Below, one piece after another: positions 35,207-44,510 of a stretch of 64,000 bases of DNA. The first letter of the stretch is position 1; every line of letters begins with the position of its first letter. A program made the position numbers and the translations under genes. The stretch comes from Marinilabilia salmonicolor (GTDB lineage: Bacteria > Bacteroidota > Bacteroidia > Bacteroidales > Marinilabiliaceae): contig NZ_PVTS01000002.1 of NCBI RefSeq assembly GCF_003003035.1, positions 186,001 through 250,000 of the forward strand. The letters run 5' to 3'. The notes beneath the pieces are model-generated. The model had not been told where the DNA came from and did no database searches. It was given only the letters and a program-made list of their open reading frames with translations.

Positions 35207-35214
35207 CAAAGGTA
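35207..35214 (-). promoter_or_regulatory. -7 element TACCTTTG, nearly leaderless YgjP start
   Basis: Exact TAnnTTTG match on the minus strand; only seven bases separate it from the ATG at 35199. Transcription should begin at or within a few nucleotides of the start codon. Confidence 0.6.
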
Positions 35215-35409
35215 AAGTTTTCCCGCTATTGCCAAACCAATGGTCTGTGTCGTAAATTGGTTTCCTCTAAAAACGACTTCCTTCCTGTAACGAAACACTA
35301 CTGCTATGCGTCACACATTGGATTATGTTTTCAAATGAAAACAAGTACACAATCAGGTAAACTGTTACCTAAAATGACAATTAAACTTCATTTTGTTACA
35401 AATATGCCC

Positions 35410-35437
35410 GATTTCGAACACCCGCTGTTTCGAAATC
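35410..35437. promoter_or_regulatory. Inverted repeat GATTTCGAA-N10-TTCGAAATC
   Basis: Perfect 9-bp arms (35410-35418, 35429-35437) around a GC-rich 10-nt spacer. It lies 73 bp upstream of the sigma-54-like promoter at 35510, the usual place for an enhancer-binding-protein site. A second inverted repeat, AAACCAAT-N14-ATTGGTTT, lies at 35234-35263. The role is inferred. Confidence 0.55.
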
Positions 35438-35509
35438 AGACAGTTTTATTTTAAGTACAAAAAGGAGATTGCTAAAACAAAGCGTTATCTGACAAATACT
35501 TACATTATT

Positions 35510-35525
35510 TGGCAGGACAATTGAT
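35510..35525 (+). promoter_or_regulatory. Candidate sigma-54 promoter of the efflux cassette
   Basis: TGGCAG-N5-TTGAT resembles the consensus TGGCAC-N5-TTGCW. The -24 GG is intact; at -12 the sequence is GA, not GC, a known weak point. Transcription would start about 28 bp before the ATP-binding gene. I see no good TAnnTTTG box here. Confidence 0.4.
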
Positions 35526-35562
35526 TAGAAAAAACCGGAAAAAACACACAAAACCAGATACC

Positions 35563-36294
35563 ATGAGCAACAGCATTATCAAAGTAAGCAGCCTTCACAA
35601 ATCATACCGGATGGGAAACAATGCTCTGCATGTCCTTAAAGGTATTGATCTGGATATTAAGGCAGGTGAGATGGTTAGTATCATGGGCTCCTCAGGCTCA
35701 GGTAAATCAACCTTATTGAACATTCTCGGGATTCTTGACAACCATGATCGGGGAGATTATTACCTGAACAATGTAAAAATCGAGAAGATGAATGAAACCA
35801 AGGCCGCCAAGTTCCGCAACAACTATCTGGGCTTTATTTTCCAGTCATTCAACCTCATTTCGTTCAAGAATGCCATGGAAAATGTGGCTCTTCCACTTTA
35901 TTATCAGAATGTCAGTCGCAAAAAAAGAAATCTCAAGGCATTGGAATATCTGGAAAGACTGGGATTAAAAGACTGGGCGGGACATCTTCCTTCAGAGTTA
36001 TCAGGAGGTCAGAAACAACGCATAGCCATTGCCCGGGCACTTATCTCCGAACCAAAGGTAATACTGGCCGATGAACCAACAGGAGCTTTGGACTCCCAGA
36101 CATCTTATGAAGTGATGGATATTCTTCAGGAGGTCAACCAAATGGGCATCACCGTTATTATCGTAACCCATGAGGATGACATAGCACACCGCACACAGCG
36201 AATCATAAGACTCAAAGACGGATTGATCGAACACAATGAGTTGAACGGAAAATATGAACCCGTTGTCGCCGGTGAAATCTTCACGTCCAATTAA
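35563..36294 (+). CDS. ABC transporter ATP-binding protein (MacB/LolD type)
   Basis: 243 aa. Walker A GSSGSGKST (42-50), signature LSGGQ (146-150), Walker B VILADEP (167-172), H-loop His203 in VTHEDD. Start at MSNSIIKVSS is preferred over an in-frame ATG 54 bases upstream, which would lie within the promoter-like region. First gene of a cassette with two permeases, a membrane fusion protein and TolC; powers export through that system. Confidence 0.93.
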   Translation: MSNSIIKVSSLHKSYRMGNNALHVLKGIDLDIKAGEMVSIMGSSGSGKSTLLNILGILDNHDRGDYYLNNVKIEKMNETKAAKFRNNYLGFIFQSFNLISFKNAMENVALPLYYQNVSRKKRNLKALEYLERLGLKDWAGHLPSELSGGQKQRIAIARALISEPKVILADEPTGALDSQTSYEVMDILQEVNQMGITVIIVTHEDDIAHRTQRIIRLKDGLIEHNELNGKYEPVVAGEIFTSN

Positions 36295-36347
36295 ACCCTG
36301 CATTTATCACCAATAAAACAGGCTAAACCTTTCAACAACTTTGAACT

Positions 36348-37598
36348 ATGTTTAATTCACTGCAGGAAATATTCTCCACTCTTAAACAAAATAAACTGAG
36401 AGCCATCATGACAGGCTTCAGTGTGGCCTGGGGTATCTTCATGCTTATCCTTTTGCTGGGGTCGGGAAACGGGCTTCAGAATGGCATGGAAAACAACTTC
36501 AGAGGCACTGCAAAAAATGCACTGTGGATCTGGAGCCGGCAAACCCAGCTATCATACGACGGCCTCCAGGCCGGCCGGCGGATACAATTTACCGATGAAG
36601 ATTACGATATGCTGGTCAACCACTTCAAAGATGACATCTCGGACATTTCGGGTCGTTTCAGACTTTGGGGCAGCGGGACTGTAACCTACAAAAATGAATA
36701 TGGTGACTATAGCCTTGAGGGTGTGATGCCGGAGTTCAAAAACATTCAGATTGTGGACATGGAGCAGGGGCGCTACATCAATGAGCCGGACATTCAGCAA
36801 TTCAGGAAAGTGGCCATCATCTCTGTTCCGGTAAAGAAAGCATTGTTCAAGGAGGAAGATCCCATTGGCAAATACATCCACATCGACAAAGTTCCCTTCA
36901 AAGTGGTTGGTACCTTTATTAACCCGGAACGACGGGACGATGAACAAGTCTATATTCCGGTAAAGACTGCCCAGCGCGTTTTTAACGGAAGCAACAAACT
37001 TAATGAACTGGCGGTGGCTACCAATGCACTTACCGTGGCCGAAAATAAACGTGTTGAAGAGGCCATCAGAACCACCCTGATGAAAAAACACCGGATTGCC
37101 CCTGACGACAAACAGGCGCTCGGTATCTGGAACACCCTGGAGCACTTCAAGCAGGCACAGGGTGTATTCACCGGAATCCGGATATTCGTCTGGGTAATCG
37201 GCATCATGACCATCATTGCAGGCATCGTGGGTGTCAGCAACATCATGATTATTCTGGTAAAAGAACGCACAAAGGAACTGGGCATCCGTAAAGCCATTGG
37301 CGCCACCCCGTGGTCGGTCATTCGGCTGGTTCTCTCCGAATCAGTGTTCATCACCACCCTGTCCGGATTTTTCGGGCTGGTGGCCGGGATGGGACTCATG
37401 GCAGCCATCTCCATGGTGTTGCAAAGCGCAGCACAGAGTAATCCCAGTATCGAAAGCACCTTTTACAATCCGTCGGCAAACCTCTCAGTTGCTGTGTCAG
37501 CCCTGGTGGTCCTTATTGTTGCAGGATTAATAGCAGGATATGTACCAGCACGCAGAGCTTCGGCCATTAAGCCCATCGAAGCACTGCACGACGAATAA
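36348..37598 (+). CDS. MacB-type ABC permease 1
   Basis: 416 aa. One N-terminal helix (about 17-42, SVAWGIFMLILLLGSG), a periplasmic MacB_PCD domain (about 45-280) and an FtsX domain with three C-terminal helices; the intervening VKERTKELGIRKAIGATPWSV is the FtsX core signature. It should form a heterodimer with the second permease. 53 bp after the ATPase gene. Confidence 0.93.
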   Translation: MFNSLQEIFSTLKQNKLRAIMTGFSVAWGIFMLILLLGSGNGLQNGMENNFRGTAKNALWIWSRQTQLSYDGLQAGRRIQFTDEDYDMLVNHFKDDISDISGRFRLWGSGTVTYKNEYGDYSLEGVMPEFKNIQIVDMEQGRYINEPDIQQFRKVAIISVPVKKALFKEEDPIGKYIHIDKVPFKVVGTFINPERRDDEQVYIPVKTAQRVFNGSNKLNELAVATNALTVAENKRVEEAIRTTLMKKHRIAPDDKQALGIWNTLEHFKQAQGVFTGIRIFVWVIGIMTIIAGIVGVSNIMIILVKERTKELGIRKAIGATPWSVIRLVLSESVFITTLSGFFGLVAGMGLMAAISMVLQSAAQSNPSIESTFYNPSANLSVAVSALVVLIVAGLIAGYVPARRASAIKPIEALHDE

Positions 37599-37801
37599 AC
37601 AAGTATGAGCACGGTCTAAAAAGGATCTTTATTGCCAAACTCTTCGTTCTTTAAATTTTTTGAGTCCTCATTAACATTGAGTTAACTCCGGCACAAAAAT
37701 TTTAAACGCCTTGATTTTGACAAAAATCTACCTTTTTATTCCACACTCAAGTATCAATGTAACCAGGAAAGCACATTTTTTTTAATTAAAACCATAATAC
37801 C

Positions 37802-39082
37802 GTGTTTGACTTAGACCGCTGGCAGGAGATTCTAAATGCCATAAAACAAAACAAGTTTCGCAGCATACTTACCGCATTTGGGGTATTCTGGGCCATTTTC
37901 ATGCTGGTTGTTATGACCGGTGCAGGAAACGGACTGATAAACGGTGTCACCAGTGGCTTCCAGGATTTTGCCACCAACAGCGCCTTTATGTGGTCTAACC
38001 GCACAACCATCGCCTATCAGGGATACGATCGCGGTCGCTGGTGGAGCATCAACAACGATGATATTGAAGCCATCCGAAATGAAATTGACGGAATAGATGT
38101 AATATCACCCAGGTTGCAGGGCTGGAATCTTCGCGAAGGCCAGAATGTGGTACGTGACGAAAAAGCTGCAGCTTTCAATGTGATGGGAGATTATCCCCAA
38201 TACCGGAAAATAGACCCGTGTACAATGCCCTGGGGCCGATACATCAACGAAGAGGATATCAAACTCAAAAGAAAAGTCTGTATCATCGGAGAAAATGTAT
38301 ATGATGTGATGTTCGACGAAGGAGAAGATCCGGTAGGTCAGTATTTGCGCGTAAACGGCGTCTATTTTATGGTGGTGGGTGTTTTCAGATCGAACAATCC
38401 CAACATCAACATCGGAAGCAATAAAAAAGAGACCATTTATCTGCCATTTACCACGATGCAGCAAACATTCAATTACGGAGATGAAGTTCATTTCTTTGGT
38501 TTTACTGCAAAACCCGGGGTGAATGTTCAGGGTATTGTGGATGAAATAGAGCCGCTGGTAAAAAAACATCACAAAATTGCGCCGGAGGACGATGAAGCCA
38601 TCGGTGGTTTTAACGTTCAAAGCGAGTTGCAGACCATGGAATACACATTTCTGGGTATCAACATCCTGATATGGGTAGTAGGTATCGGCACCCTGATTGC
38701 CGGAGCAGTGGGAGTCAGCAATATCATGCTGGTGATTGTAAAAGAACGGACACGTGAGATTGGTGTTCAACGCGCCATCGGAGCCAGACCGGCAGTCGTC
38801 ATTGGTCAGATTCTTACAGAGTCGGTATTTCTGACCACTGTGGCAGGTTTTCTGGGACTGGCCTTCGGAACACTTATTCTGCATCTCACCAATATAGCAT
38901 TGACAGCTGCAGCGGCCAATGCTCCGGAAGATGAAATGACCTTCTTTGCGAACCCTGAAGTAGGTTTACCTCTGGCCATTTCTGCCCTGGCGTTGCTCAT
39001 TCTGGTGGGTCTCTTTGCCGGATTGATTCCGGCGATGAAGGCTGTAAGAATAAAACCCATTGATGCACTCAGACATGAATAA
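37802..39082 (+). CDS. MacB-type ABC permease 2
   Basis: 426 aa, paralogue of permease 1. N-terminal helix at about 20-45 (AFGVFWAIFMLVVMTGAG), MacB_PCD domain and the FtsX core VKERTREIGVQRAIGARPAVV near residue 315. The start codon is GTG at 37802; the reading VFDLDRWQEI matches the amphipathic start of permease 1 (MFNSLQEIFS). A 203-bp gap separates the two permease genes. Confidence 0.92.
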   Translation: MFDLDRWQEILNAIKQNKFRSILTAFGVFWAIFMLVVMTGAGNGLINGVTSGFQDFATNSAFMWSNRTTIAYQGYDRGRWWSINNDDIEAIRNEIDGIDVISPRLQGWNLREGQNVVRDEKAAAFNVMGDYPQYRKIDPCTMPWGRYINEEDIKLKRKVCIIGENVYDVMFDEGEDPVGQYLRVNGVYFMVVGVFRSNNPNINIGSNKKETIYLPFTTMQQTFNYGDEVHFFGFTAKPGVNVQGIVDEIEPLVKKHHKIAPEDDEAIGGFNVQSELQTMEYTFLGINILIWVVGIGTLIAGAVGVSNIMLVIVKERTREIGVQRAIGARPAVVIGQILTESVFLTTVAGFLGLAFGTLILHLTNIALTAAAANAPEDEMTFFANPEVGLPLAISALALLILVGLFAGLIPAMKAVRIKPIDALRHE

Positions 39083-39188
39083 CCTCTGTGCCCATTGTGA
39101 TATATAGTCATGAAGAACACAGGGGAATAAAATAAAAACAAAAACAATTTAAAATACGGGCACCAATGCCTATTAAAACCTGAACAAA

Positions 39189-40271
39189 ATGAAGAAGTTT
39201 TTTAAAATTCTGATGGTAGTTGTTTTGATAGCCCTTGTAGGATGGGTCGTTTACTACCTTTACAACCAGACCAAAAAATCGCCCGTGGTTTTTGAAACCC
39301 AAAAGCCAGAAGTCACCAATATCATTAAAAAAACGGTGGCCACAGGATCCATTGTCCCTCGAAAAGAGATTCAGATTAAGCCCCAGGAATCGGGCATTAT
39401 TACAGAAATTTACGTTCAACCGGGCGATTTGGTAACGCAGGGCGACCTCATGGCCAAGATTCAGATTATTCCGGAAATGCTTCAGGTCAATGAGGCCGAG
39501 AACCGCCTGGCCAAGGCCCGGCTGGCTTTTGAAAATGCCAAAATCGAATATGAGCGGTCTCAGGAGCTCTATGACAACAAAGTAATACCCGAATCACAGT
39601 TTCTTGAAGACAAACTGAGCTTCCAGACTTACCAAAAAGACCTGGAATCGGCACAAAACAATCTGGAACTGATCAAAGAGGGGGTTATCAAAAAGGCCGG
39701 CGCACAAACCAATACCCTTATACGAGCCACCACTTCAGGCATGGTCCTGGATGTCCCCATCGAAATCGGAAATTCTGTAATCAAAAGCAATACGTTCAAC
39801 GACGGAACCACCATTGCACTGGTTGCCGACATGGGTGAAATGGTATTCGAAGGAATGGTGGACGAAACCGAAGTCGGAAAGATTAAAGAAGGAATGCAGC
39901 TGCTGCTGACCATCGGGGCCCTTGATGAAGAGGAATTCAAAGCCAACCTGGAATTTATCTCACCCAAAGGGGTGGAAGAAAACGGAGCCATCCAGTTCGA
40001 GATTAAAGCGGCCGTGGAGTTACAGGAAGGAAGTTTCGTGAGGGCAGGTTACAGTGCAACTGCCGACATCGTTCTGGATCGTCGGGACAGTGTCCTTACC
40101 CTGCAGGAAAAAATGATAACTTTTAAAGATGATTCCACCTTTGTGGAGATTATGACCAGTCCTCAGGTCTTTGAAAAACGTTTGGTTAAGACAGGTCTGT
40201 CGGATGGTATCAACATTGAAATTGTGGAAGGTCTCTCTCAAGAGGATGAAGTTAAAGTGCCGAAATCGTAA
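39189..40271 (+). CDS. Membrane fusion protein (HlyD/AcrA family)
   Basis: 360 aa. Membrane helix at about 5-25, lipoyl-type half domains (RKEIQIKPQESGIITEIYVQPGDLVTQGD and the return half TSGMVLDVPIEIGN), a helical hairpin (about 100-160) and a beta-barrel domain, as in MacA. It links the permeases to the TolC channel. Confidence 0.93.
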   Translation: MKKFFKILMVVVLIALVGWVVYYLYNQTKKSPVVFETQKPEVTNIIKKTVATGSIVPRKEIQIKPQESGIITEIYVQPGDLVTQGDLMAKIQIIPEMLQVNEAENRLAKARLAFENAKIEYERSQELYDNKVIPESQFLEDKLSFQTYQKDLESAQNNLELIKEGVIKKAGAQTNTLIRATTSGMVLDVPIEIGNSVIKSNTFNDGTTIALVADMGEMVFEGMVDETEVGKIKEGMQLLLTIGALDEEEFKANLEFISPKGVEENGAIQFEIKAAVELQEGSFVRAGYSATADIVLDRRDSVLTLQEKMITFKDDSTFVEIMTSPQVFEKRLVKTGLSDGINIEIVEGLSQEDEVKVPKS

Positions 40272-40428
40272 AGATTTAGGGAACTAGTCAGTAGTTTATA
40301 GTCAGTAGAGGAAATTTAAGGAAACTGAAACACTCAGAAAACTGTCGAACTATATTAATAGATGCAAAAATTGACAGACAAAGGGGTACCACACTGACGA
40401 ATCTTAACTTAACTGTACTTTGACACTA

Positions 40429-40477
40429 AACTCAAAACACTAAACTCTCGATCCTCAACCCCTGAGCCCGGAACCCG
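40429..40477. repeat. Degenerate heptamer array, 7 units
   Basis: AACTCAA, AACACTA, AACTCTC, GATCCTC, AACCCCT, GAGCCCG, GAACCCG in unbroken 7-bp phase, in the gap before the TolC gene. Same type as the 16928-17060 array but more decayed. Confidence 0.6.
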
Positions 40478-40503
40478 AAAATTAAAACCGAAATAAACAA
40501 ATC

Positions 40504-41838
40504 ATGAGAAACATAGCTGCAATACTGATGCTTCCGATGCTCCTTGCCTTTACGGAAGCCGATGCTCAACAGCCTGAACAATGGAGTCTGAAAGACTGCA
40601 TTGAATATGCAAAGGACAACAACCTGTCCATCAAGCAACAGAGCCTGAATACCGAATATCAACAAAATGTCTATGAGCAAAAGAAACTCGACCGCATACC
40701 ATCTGTAAATGGTAGTGTGGGATACCAACTGAGCTTTGGACGCGTGCTGGATGACACCTCTTACGAAATTACGGATCAAACAACTCAGTTCGGACGTTTT
40801 TCGTTAGGTGCATCTGTCCCCCTTTTTCAGGGATTTTCGCTAAACAACCAAATCAACCGGGATAAAGCAAACTGGCAGGCATCACGCAAAGAACTGGAAG
40901 CTGCAAAGAATGACCTTGCACTGAACATTACCTCTTTGTACCTGCAGGTTCTTTTTGACAAAGAACTGCTCCAGGTGGCTCAGGAACAGTACAAGGTGGC
41001 CCGGGAACAGGTAGAGAATACCCAGAAGCTTGTGGATGCCGGACGCGTGGCAGAAGGCAATTTACTCGAAATAAAATCACAGGCAGCACGAGAGGCGCTT
41101 ACAGTAACGCAGATGGAGAACAATCTTACAATGTCTTTGCTAAGCCTCGCACAGTCTCTTGACTTGGAGGACACCGGAAATTTCGACGTAGTGACTCCGG
41201 AAATTCCTGAATTGAAACAAAACACACTGACACCTCCGTCCGATCTTTTTATCCAGGCAGTGGATTTAATGCCGGAAATTGAAGCATCCGAGTTCACCCT
41301 GGAAAGCGAACGTTTTGCTTTAAAAGCAGCGCAGGGACAGCTCTATCCTTCCTTAAACATGGATGCCGGATGGAATACGTCAGTGACTAAAAAAGAAAGT
41401 ACCGTTGATTTTGACTTTGGCGAACATTTTAGTGACAACGCTACCCAGTATGTGGGCCTGACTTTAAGAATTCCTGTCTTCAATGGTCTTGCCGCCCGAA
41501 ACAATGTGAAAAACACAAAACTGAGCATCCGAAGTGCCCAGCACGATCTGGAAAAGGAAAAACAGACATTGAGAAAAGAGATTCAGCAGGCTTATGCAGA
41601 TGCACAGGCAGCTTACCTCAAGTACAATTCAGCTCAAACAGCGGTAAATTCTTATGAAGAATCATTGCGATACACCGAAAAGAAGTATTCCGTAGGCCTG
41701 GTAAGCCCGGTGGATTACAGTGTTGCAAGAACTGATTATTTGAAAGCACAGTCCGACTTCCTTCAATCGAAGTATGAATATGTGTTACGAACGAAAGTGC
41801 TGGACTTTTATACAGGAGCCCCTTTAAATCTTGATTAA
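40504..41838 (+). CDS. TolC-family outer-membrane channel
   Basis: 444 aa. Signal peptide, then WSLKDCIEYAKDNNLSIKQQ and the repeated OEP helical hairpins (LYLQVLFDKELLQVAQEQYKVAREQVENTQKLVDAGRVAEGNLLEI and KYSVGLVSPVDYSVARTDYLKAQSD). Last gene of the tripartite cassette; outer-membrane exit duct. A second TolC-like gene begins at the left edge of the window. Confidence 0.94.
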   Translation: MRNIAAILMLPMLLAFTEADAQQPEQWSLKDCIEYAKDNNLSIKQQSLNTEYQQNVYEQKKLDRIPSVNGSVGYQLSFGRVLDDTSYEITDQTTQFGRFSLGASVPLFQGFSLNNQINRDKANWQASRKELEAAKNDLALNITSLYLQVLFDKELLQVAQEQYKVAREQVENTQKLVDAGRVAEGNLLEIKSQAAREALTVTQMENNLTMSLLSLAQSLDLEDTGNFDVVTPEIPELKQNTLTPPSDLFIQAVDLMPEIEASEFTLESERFALKAAQGQLYPSLNMDAGWNTSVTKKESTVDFDFGEHFSDNATQYVGLTLRIPVFNGLAARNNVKNTKLSIRSAQHDLEKEKQTLRKEIQQAYADAQAAYLKYNSAQTAVNSYEESLRYTEKKYSVGLVSPVDYSVARTDYLKAQSDFLQSKYEYVLRTKVLDFYTGAPLNLD

Positions 41839-41863
41839 ACACAATCCAAACTGTCAATACGCA

Positions 41864-41900
41864 AAAAAGGCGCTGCGGGATTTTCCTGCAGCGCCTTTTT
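41864..41900. terminator. Bidirectional terminator between tolC and yceI
   Basis: 13-bp arms AAAAAGGCGCTGC (41864-41876) and GCAGCGCCTTTTT (41888-41900) plus inner GGA/TCC pairs; A-tract and T-tract make it work on both strands for the convergent genes. Confidence 0.93.
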
Positions 41901-41940
41901 CAAAATGTTTAAAGAAATCCACTCTCACAACATCATGTAA

Positions 41941-42513
41941 CTATTTAAAAGTCACTTCAAAATCCAATTCAAAATCATCATAAATCAGATTGTCACCGAG
42001 GTTATCAAAGAAAGAACCGGATCCGTAACGTACATTATATTTGGAACGATCCACCACCAGTTTCCCGGAGAATGTTTTACCCTCCACTTTAGCCTCAAAA
42101 GAAACGGGGTTGGTCTGTCCTTTTATGGTCATGGTACCGGTAAACTTGTAATTACCCGATTCAACTTTCTCCCCATTCTTAATTTCAAGGGTTGCCGTAG
42201 GATATTCATCCACACTAAAGAAATCATCAGACTTCAGGTGACCAACCAACTGGGCTTTTGAGTCTTTATCTTCAATGTCATGATTACTAATGGAGGTCAT
42301 GTCGGCCACAAATTTTCCAGAGACAAAGCTGTCTCCTGATTTCTCCAGGTATCCCGACAATAACTCAATGGCTCCGGTGTGAGATCCACCAACTTTCTTC
42401 CCTGTCCAGACAATCTGACTGTCCTCTACTTTCAATTCACTTTTTTGCCCGAAGGCCGCCGGGGTCATTACCAGAAATCCCAGCGCCAATATCAAAGTTG
42501 ACAATTTTTTCAT
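41941..42513 (-). CDS. YceI-family periplasmic protein
   Basis: 190 aa with signal peptide. YceI lipocalin-like barrel: LKVEDSQIVWTGKKVGGSHTGAIELLSGYL at the start, then HLKSDDFFSVDEYPTATLEIKN and GTMTIKGQTNPVSFEAKV. The family binds isoprenoids or similar amphiphiles; precise ligand unknown. A purine-rich AAGGAGAA lies just before the ATG, an unusually good ribosome site for this phylum. Confidence 0.92.
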   Translation of the reverse strand: MKKLSTLILALGFLVMTPAAFGQKSELKVEDSQIVWTGKKVGGSHTGAIELLSGYLEKSGDSFVSGKFVADMTSISNHDIEDKDSKAQLVGHLKSDDFFSVDEYPTATLEIKNGEKVESGNYKFTGTMTIKGQTNPVSFEAKVEGKTFSGKLVVDRSKYNVRYGSGSFFDNLGDNLIYDDFELDFEVTFK

Positions 42514-43082
42514 ATGATTCTCCTTTTTATTTATATTCGTTTATATAAAACAATCCGGGGTTAAAAAAGTTTTAGCCCCCAAAAAAGAGATCATCTGAAT
42601 AAATCAATTGAGATTGCTTCGCTACGTTAGCAATGAAAGATTAGGTGCGGTGAATTAATAGTTGGCCCCATTCGGAGACCTAATCCATTTTTGAGCTGTA
42701 GCCCGAGTTTGCACTCGAGGTTATTGACTATCGTCGATCTTCGATTCAAAAATGCTCCTTCCAGGGACCTCCCAGATCTGTCATATTCCCATTATGCCTC
42801 AAAATTTAATTGAGGTGCGCACTTGCAATGACGGCAATAATTAGGATTAGCAGCCGTCTTTAGGCGGGTGTCCCTGCGGTACAGTCCCTGACACATCAGC
42901 CAGCTTTAAGCCGGCTTCTAAACAACAACAAGATCTCATCTGTTTTTTAAAATGAAAAGCCGACTCAAAGCCGGCTCTGACAACCTGAATTTCAGGCCAT
43001 CAGCCCCGGCTGAAGCCGGAGGCTAATCTCAGGGGGCCTTAGCTGCAGATAGATATAAATAGATGATGTTTTCCTGCAAACA
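42514..43082. other. Gap of 569 bp rich in short palindromes
   Basis: No gene. Hairpins seen: ATTGC/GCAAT near 42613; CGAG/CTCG near 42703; CCTCAA/TTGAGG near 42797; AGCCAGC-ttta-AGCCGGCT near 42899; AGCCGACT-caa-AGCCGGCT near 42958; AGCCCCGGC-tgaa-GCCGGAGGCT near 43004. The last three share an AGCCGGCT core, like decayed REP elements. Confidence 0.65.
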
Positions 43083-44270
43083 CTATATTACTTCTAATTC
43101 TTTCCCGATTTTAATGAAAGCAGCAATTGCTTTATCAAGATGTTCTTTCTCATGTGCTGCCGAAAGCTGAATTCGTATTCTTGCCTGCCCTTTTGGCACC
43201 ACCGGGTAATAAAATCCGGTAACGTAAATGCCCTCTTCAAGCAACCGTGCAGCAAAAGTCTGAGACAAACGCGCATCATAAAGCATCAATGCCACAATTG
43301 CCGAGTTGGTCGGTTTAATATCAAACCCCGCCTCGGAAATCCTTTGCTTAAAATAGTCAGCATTGCTCATGAGTTTATCGCGAAGAGCTGTAGATTCGCT
43401 CATCATATCAAACACCTCAGTGGCAGCACCAACAATGGATGGAGCCAGAGAATTACTGAACAAATAAGGTCTTGAACGTTGGCGCAACAGGTCAATAATC
43501 TCCTTTTTCCCGGTGGTAAAGCCGCCTAAAGCCCCTCCGAGAGCCTTACCCAATGTGCTGGTGATAATATCCACGCGGTCCATCACATTGTGGTATTCAT
43601 GAGTTCCTCGCCCGGTTTTTCCAATGAAACCGGATGCATGGCTGTCGTCCACCATCACCAGAGCGTTGTATTTTTCGGCCAGATCGCAGATTTTATTAAG
43701 TGGCGCGATATCTCCATCCATGGAGAAAACCCCGTCGGTAACAATTATTCTGAATCGCTGCTGTTGGGCATCCTGAAGTTGTTTCTCCAGATCATCCATA
43801 TCGGCATGCTTGTACCGGTATCTGGCAGCTTTACAGAGTCGCACTCCATCAATGATACTGGCGTGGTTCAGTGCGTCAGAAATAATGGCATCTTCAGCGG
43901 TAAAGAGCGGTTCAAAAACCCCTCCGTTGGCATCGAAACAGGCAGCATACAAAATGGTATCCTCCATGCCGAAAAATGCAGCAATCTTTTCCTCCAGATT
44001 TTTATGAATGTCCTGGGTTCCGCAAATAAACCGTACAGACGACATTCCATAACCATGAGAATCCAGTGCCTTGTGAGCAGCCTCAATCACTCTGGGATGA
44101 GCAGAGAGCCCCAGATAATTATTGGCGCAAAAGTTTAAAACCTTTTCCCCTGAATCAAGCGAAATCTCAGCTTGCTGAGGCGACGTGATGATTCGCTCGG
44201 TTTTATACAAACCTGATTGCTTTATATCCTCAAGTTCTTCTTGCAGATGATCTTTGTATTTACCGTACAT
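43083..44270 (-). CDS. kbl: Glycine C-acetyltransferase (2-amino-3-ketobutyrate CoA ligase)
   Basis: 395 aa PLP enzyme of threonine degradation: 2-amino-3-ketobutyrate + CoA to glycine + acetyl-CoA. PLP Lys242 in [13 protein letters not shown], cofactor contacts Asp208 and His211 in [10 protein letters not shown], and N-terminal [15 protein letters not shown]. Length and motifs fit KBL; the close relatives serine palmitoyltransferase and KAPA synthase share the fold, but KBL fits best. Threonine dehydrogenase is not adjacent. Confidence 0.9.
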   Translation of the reverse strand: MYGKYKDHLQEELEDIKQSGLYKTERIITSPQQAEISLDSGEKVLNFCANNYLGLSAHPRVIEAAHKALDSHGYGMSSVRFICGTQDIHKNLEEKIAAFFGMEDTILYAACFDANGGVFEPLFTAEDAIISDALNHASIIDGVRLCKAARYRYKHADMDDLEKQLQDAQQQRFRIIVTDGVFSMDGDIAPLNKICDLAEKYNALVMVDDSHASGFIGKTGRGTHEYHNVMDRVDIITSTLGKALGGALGGFTTGKKEIIDLLRQRSRPYLFSNSLAPSIVGAATEVFDMMSESTALRDKLMSNADYFKQRISEAGFDIKPTNSAIVALMLYDARLSQTFAARLLEEGIYVTGFYYPVVPKGQARIRIQLSAAHEKEHLDKAIAAFIKIGKELEVI

Positions 44271-44510
44271 AACTATATTTTTTGATGACTTCAGACAAAG
44301 TTAAAGATAGTGTCTAAACAAAAATATGACAAAAGATCATTTATCATTTATGACCTGTAAAAGTGTTACCAAAATTGTTTATATTACACTAACGATTGTT
44401 TACCAAAATAAACACGGCTTTACTCAAATATAACCACTTCTAATGATCCTGAGCCCCCTCTTTTTCCTATTTTTATGGAGATTTAACACCCACCCCAAAA
44501 AGTAAACTGT

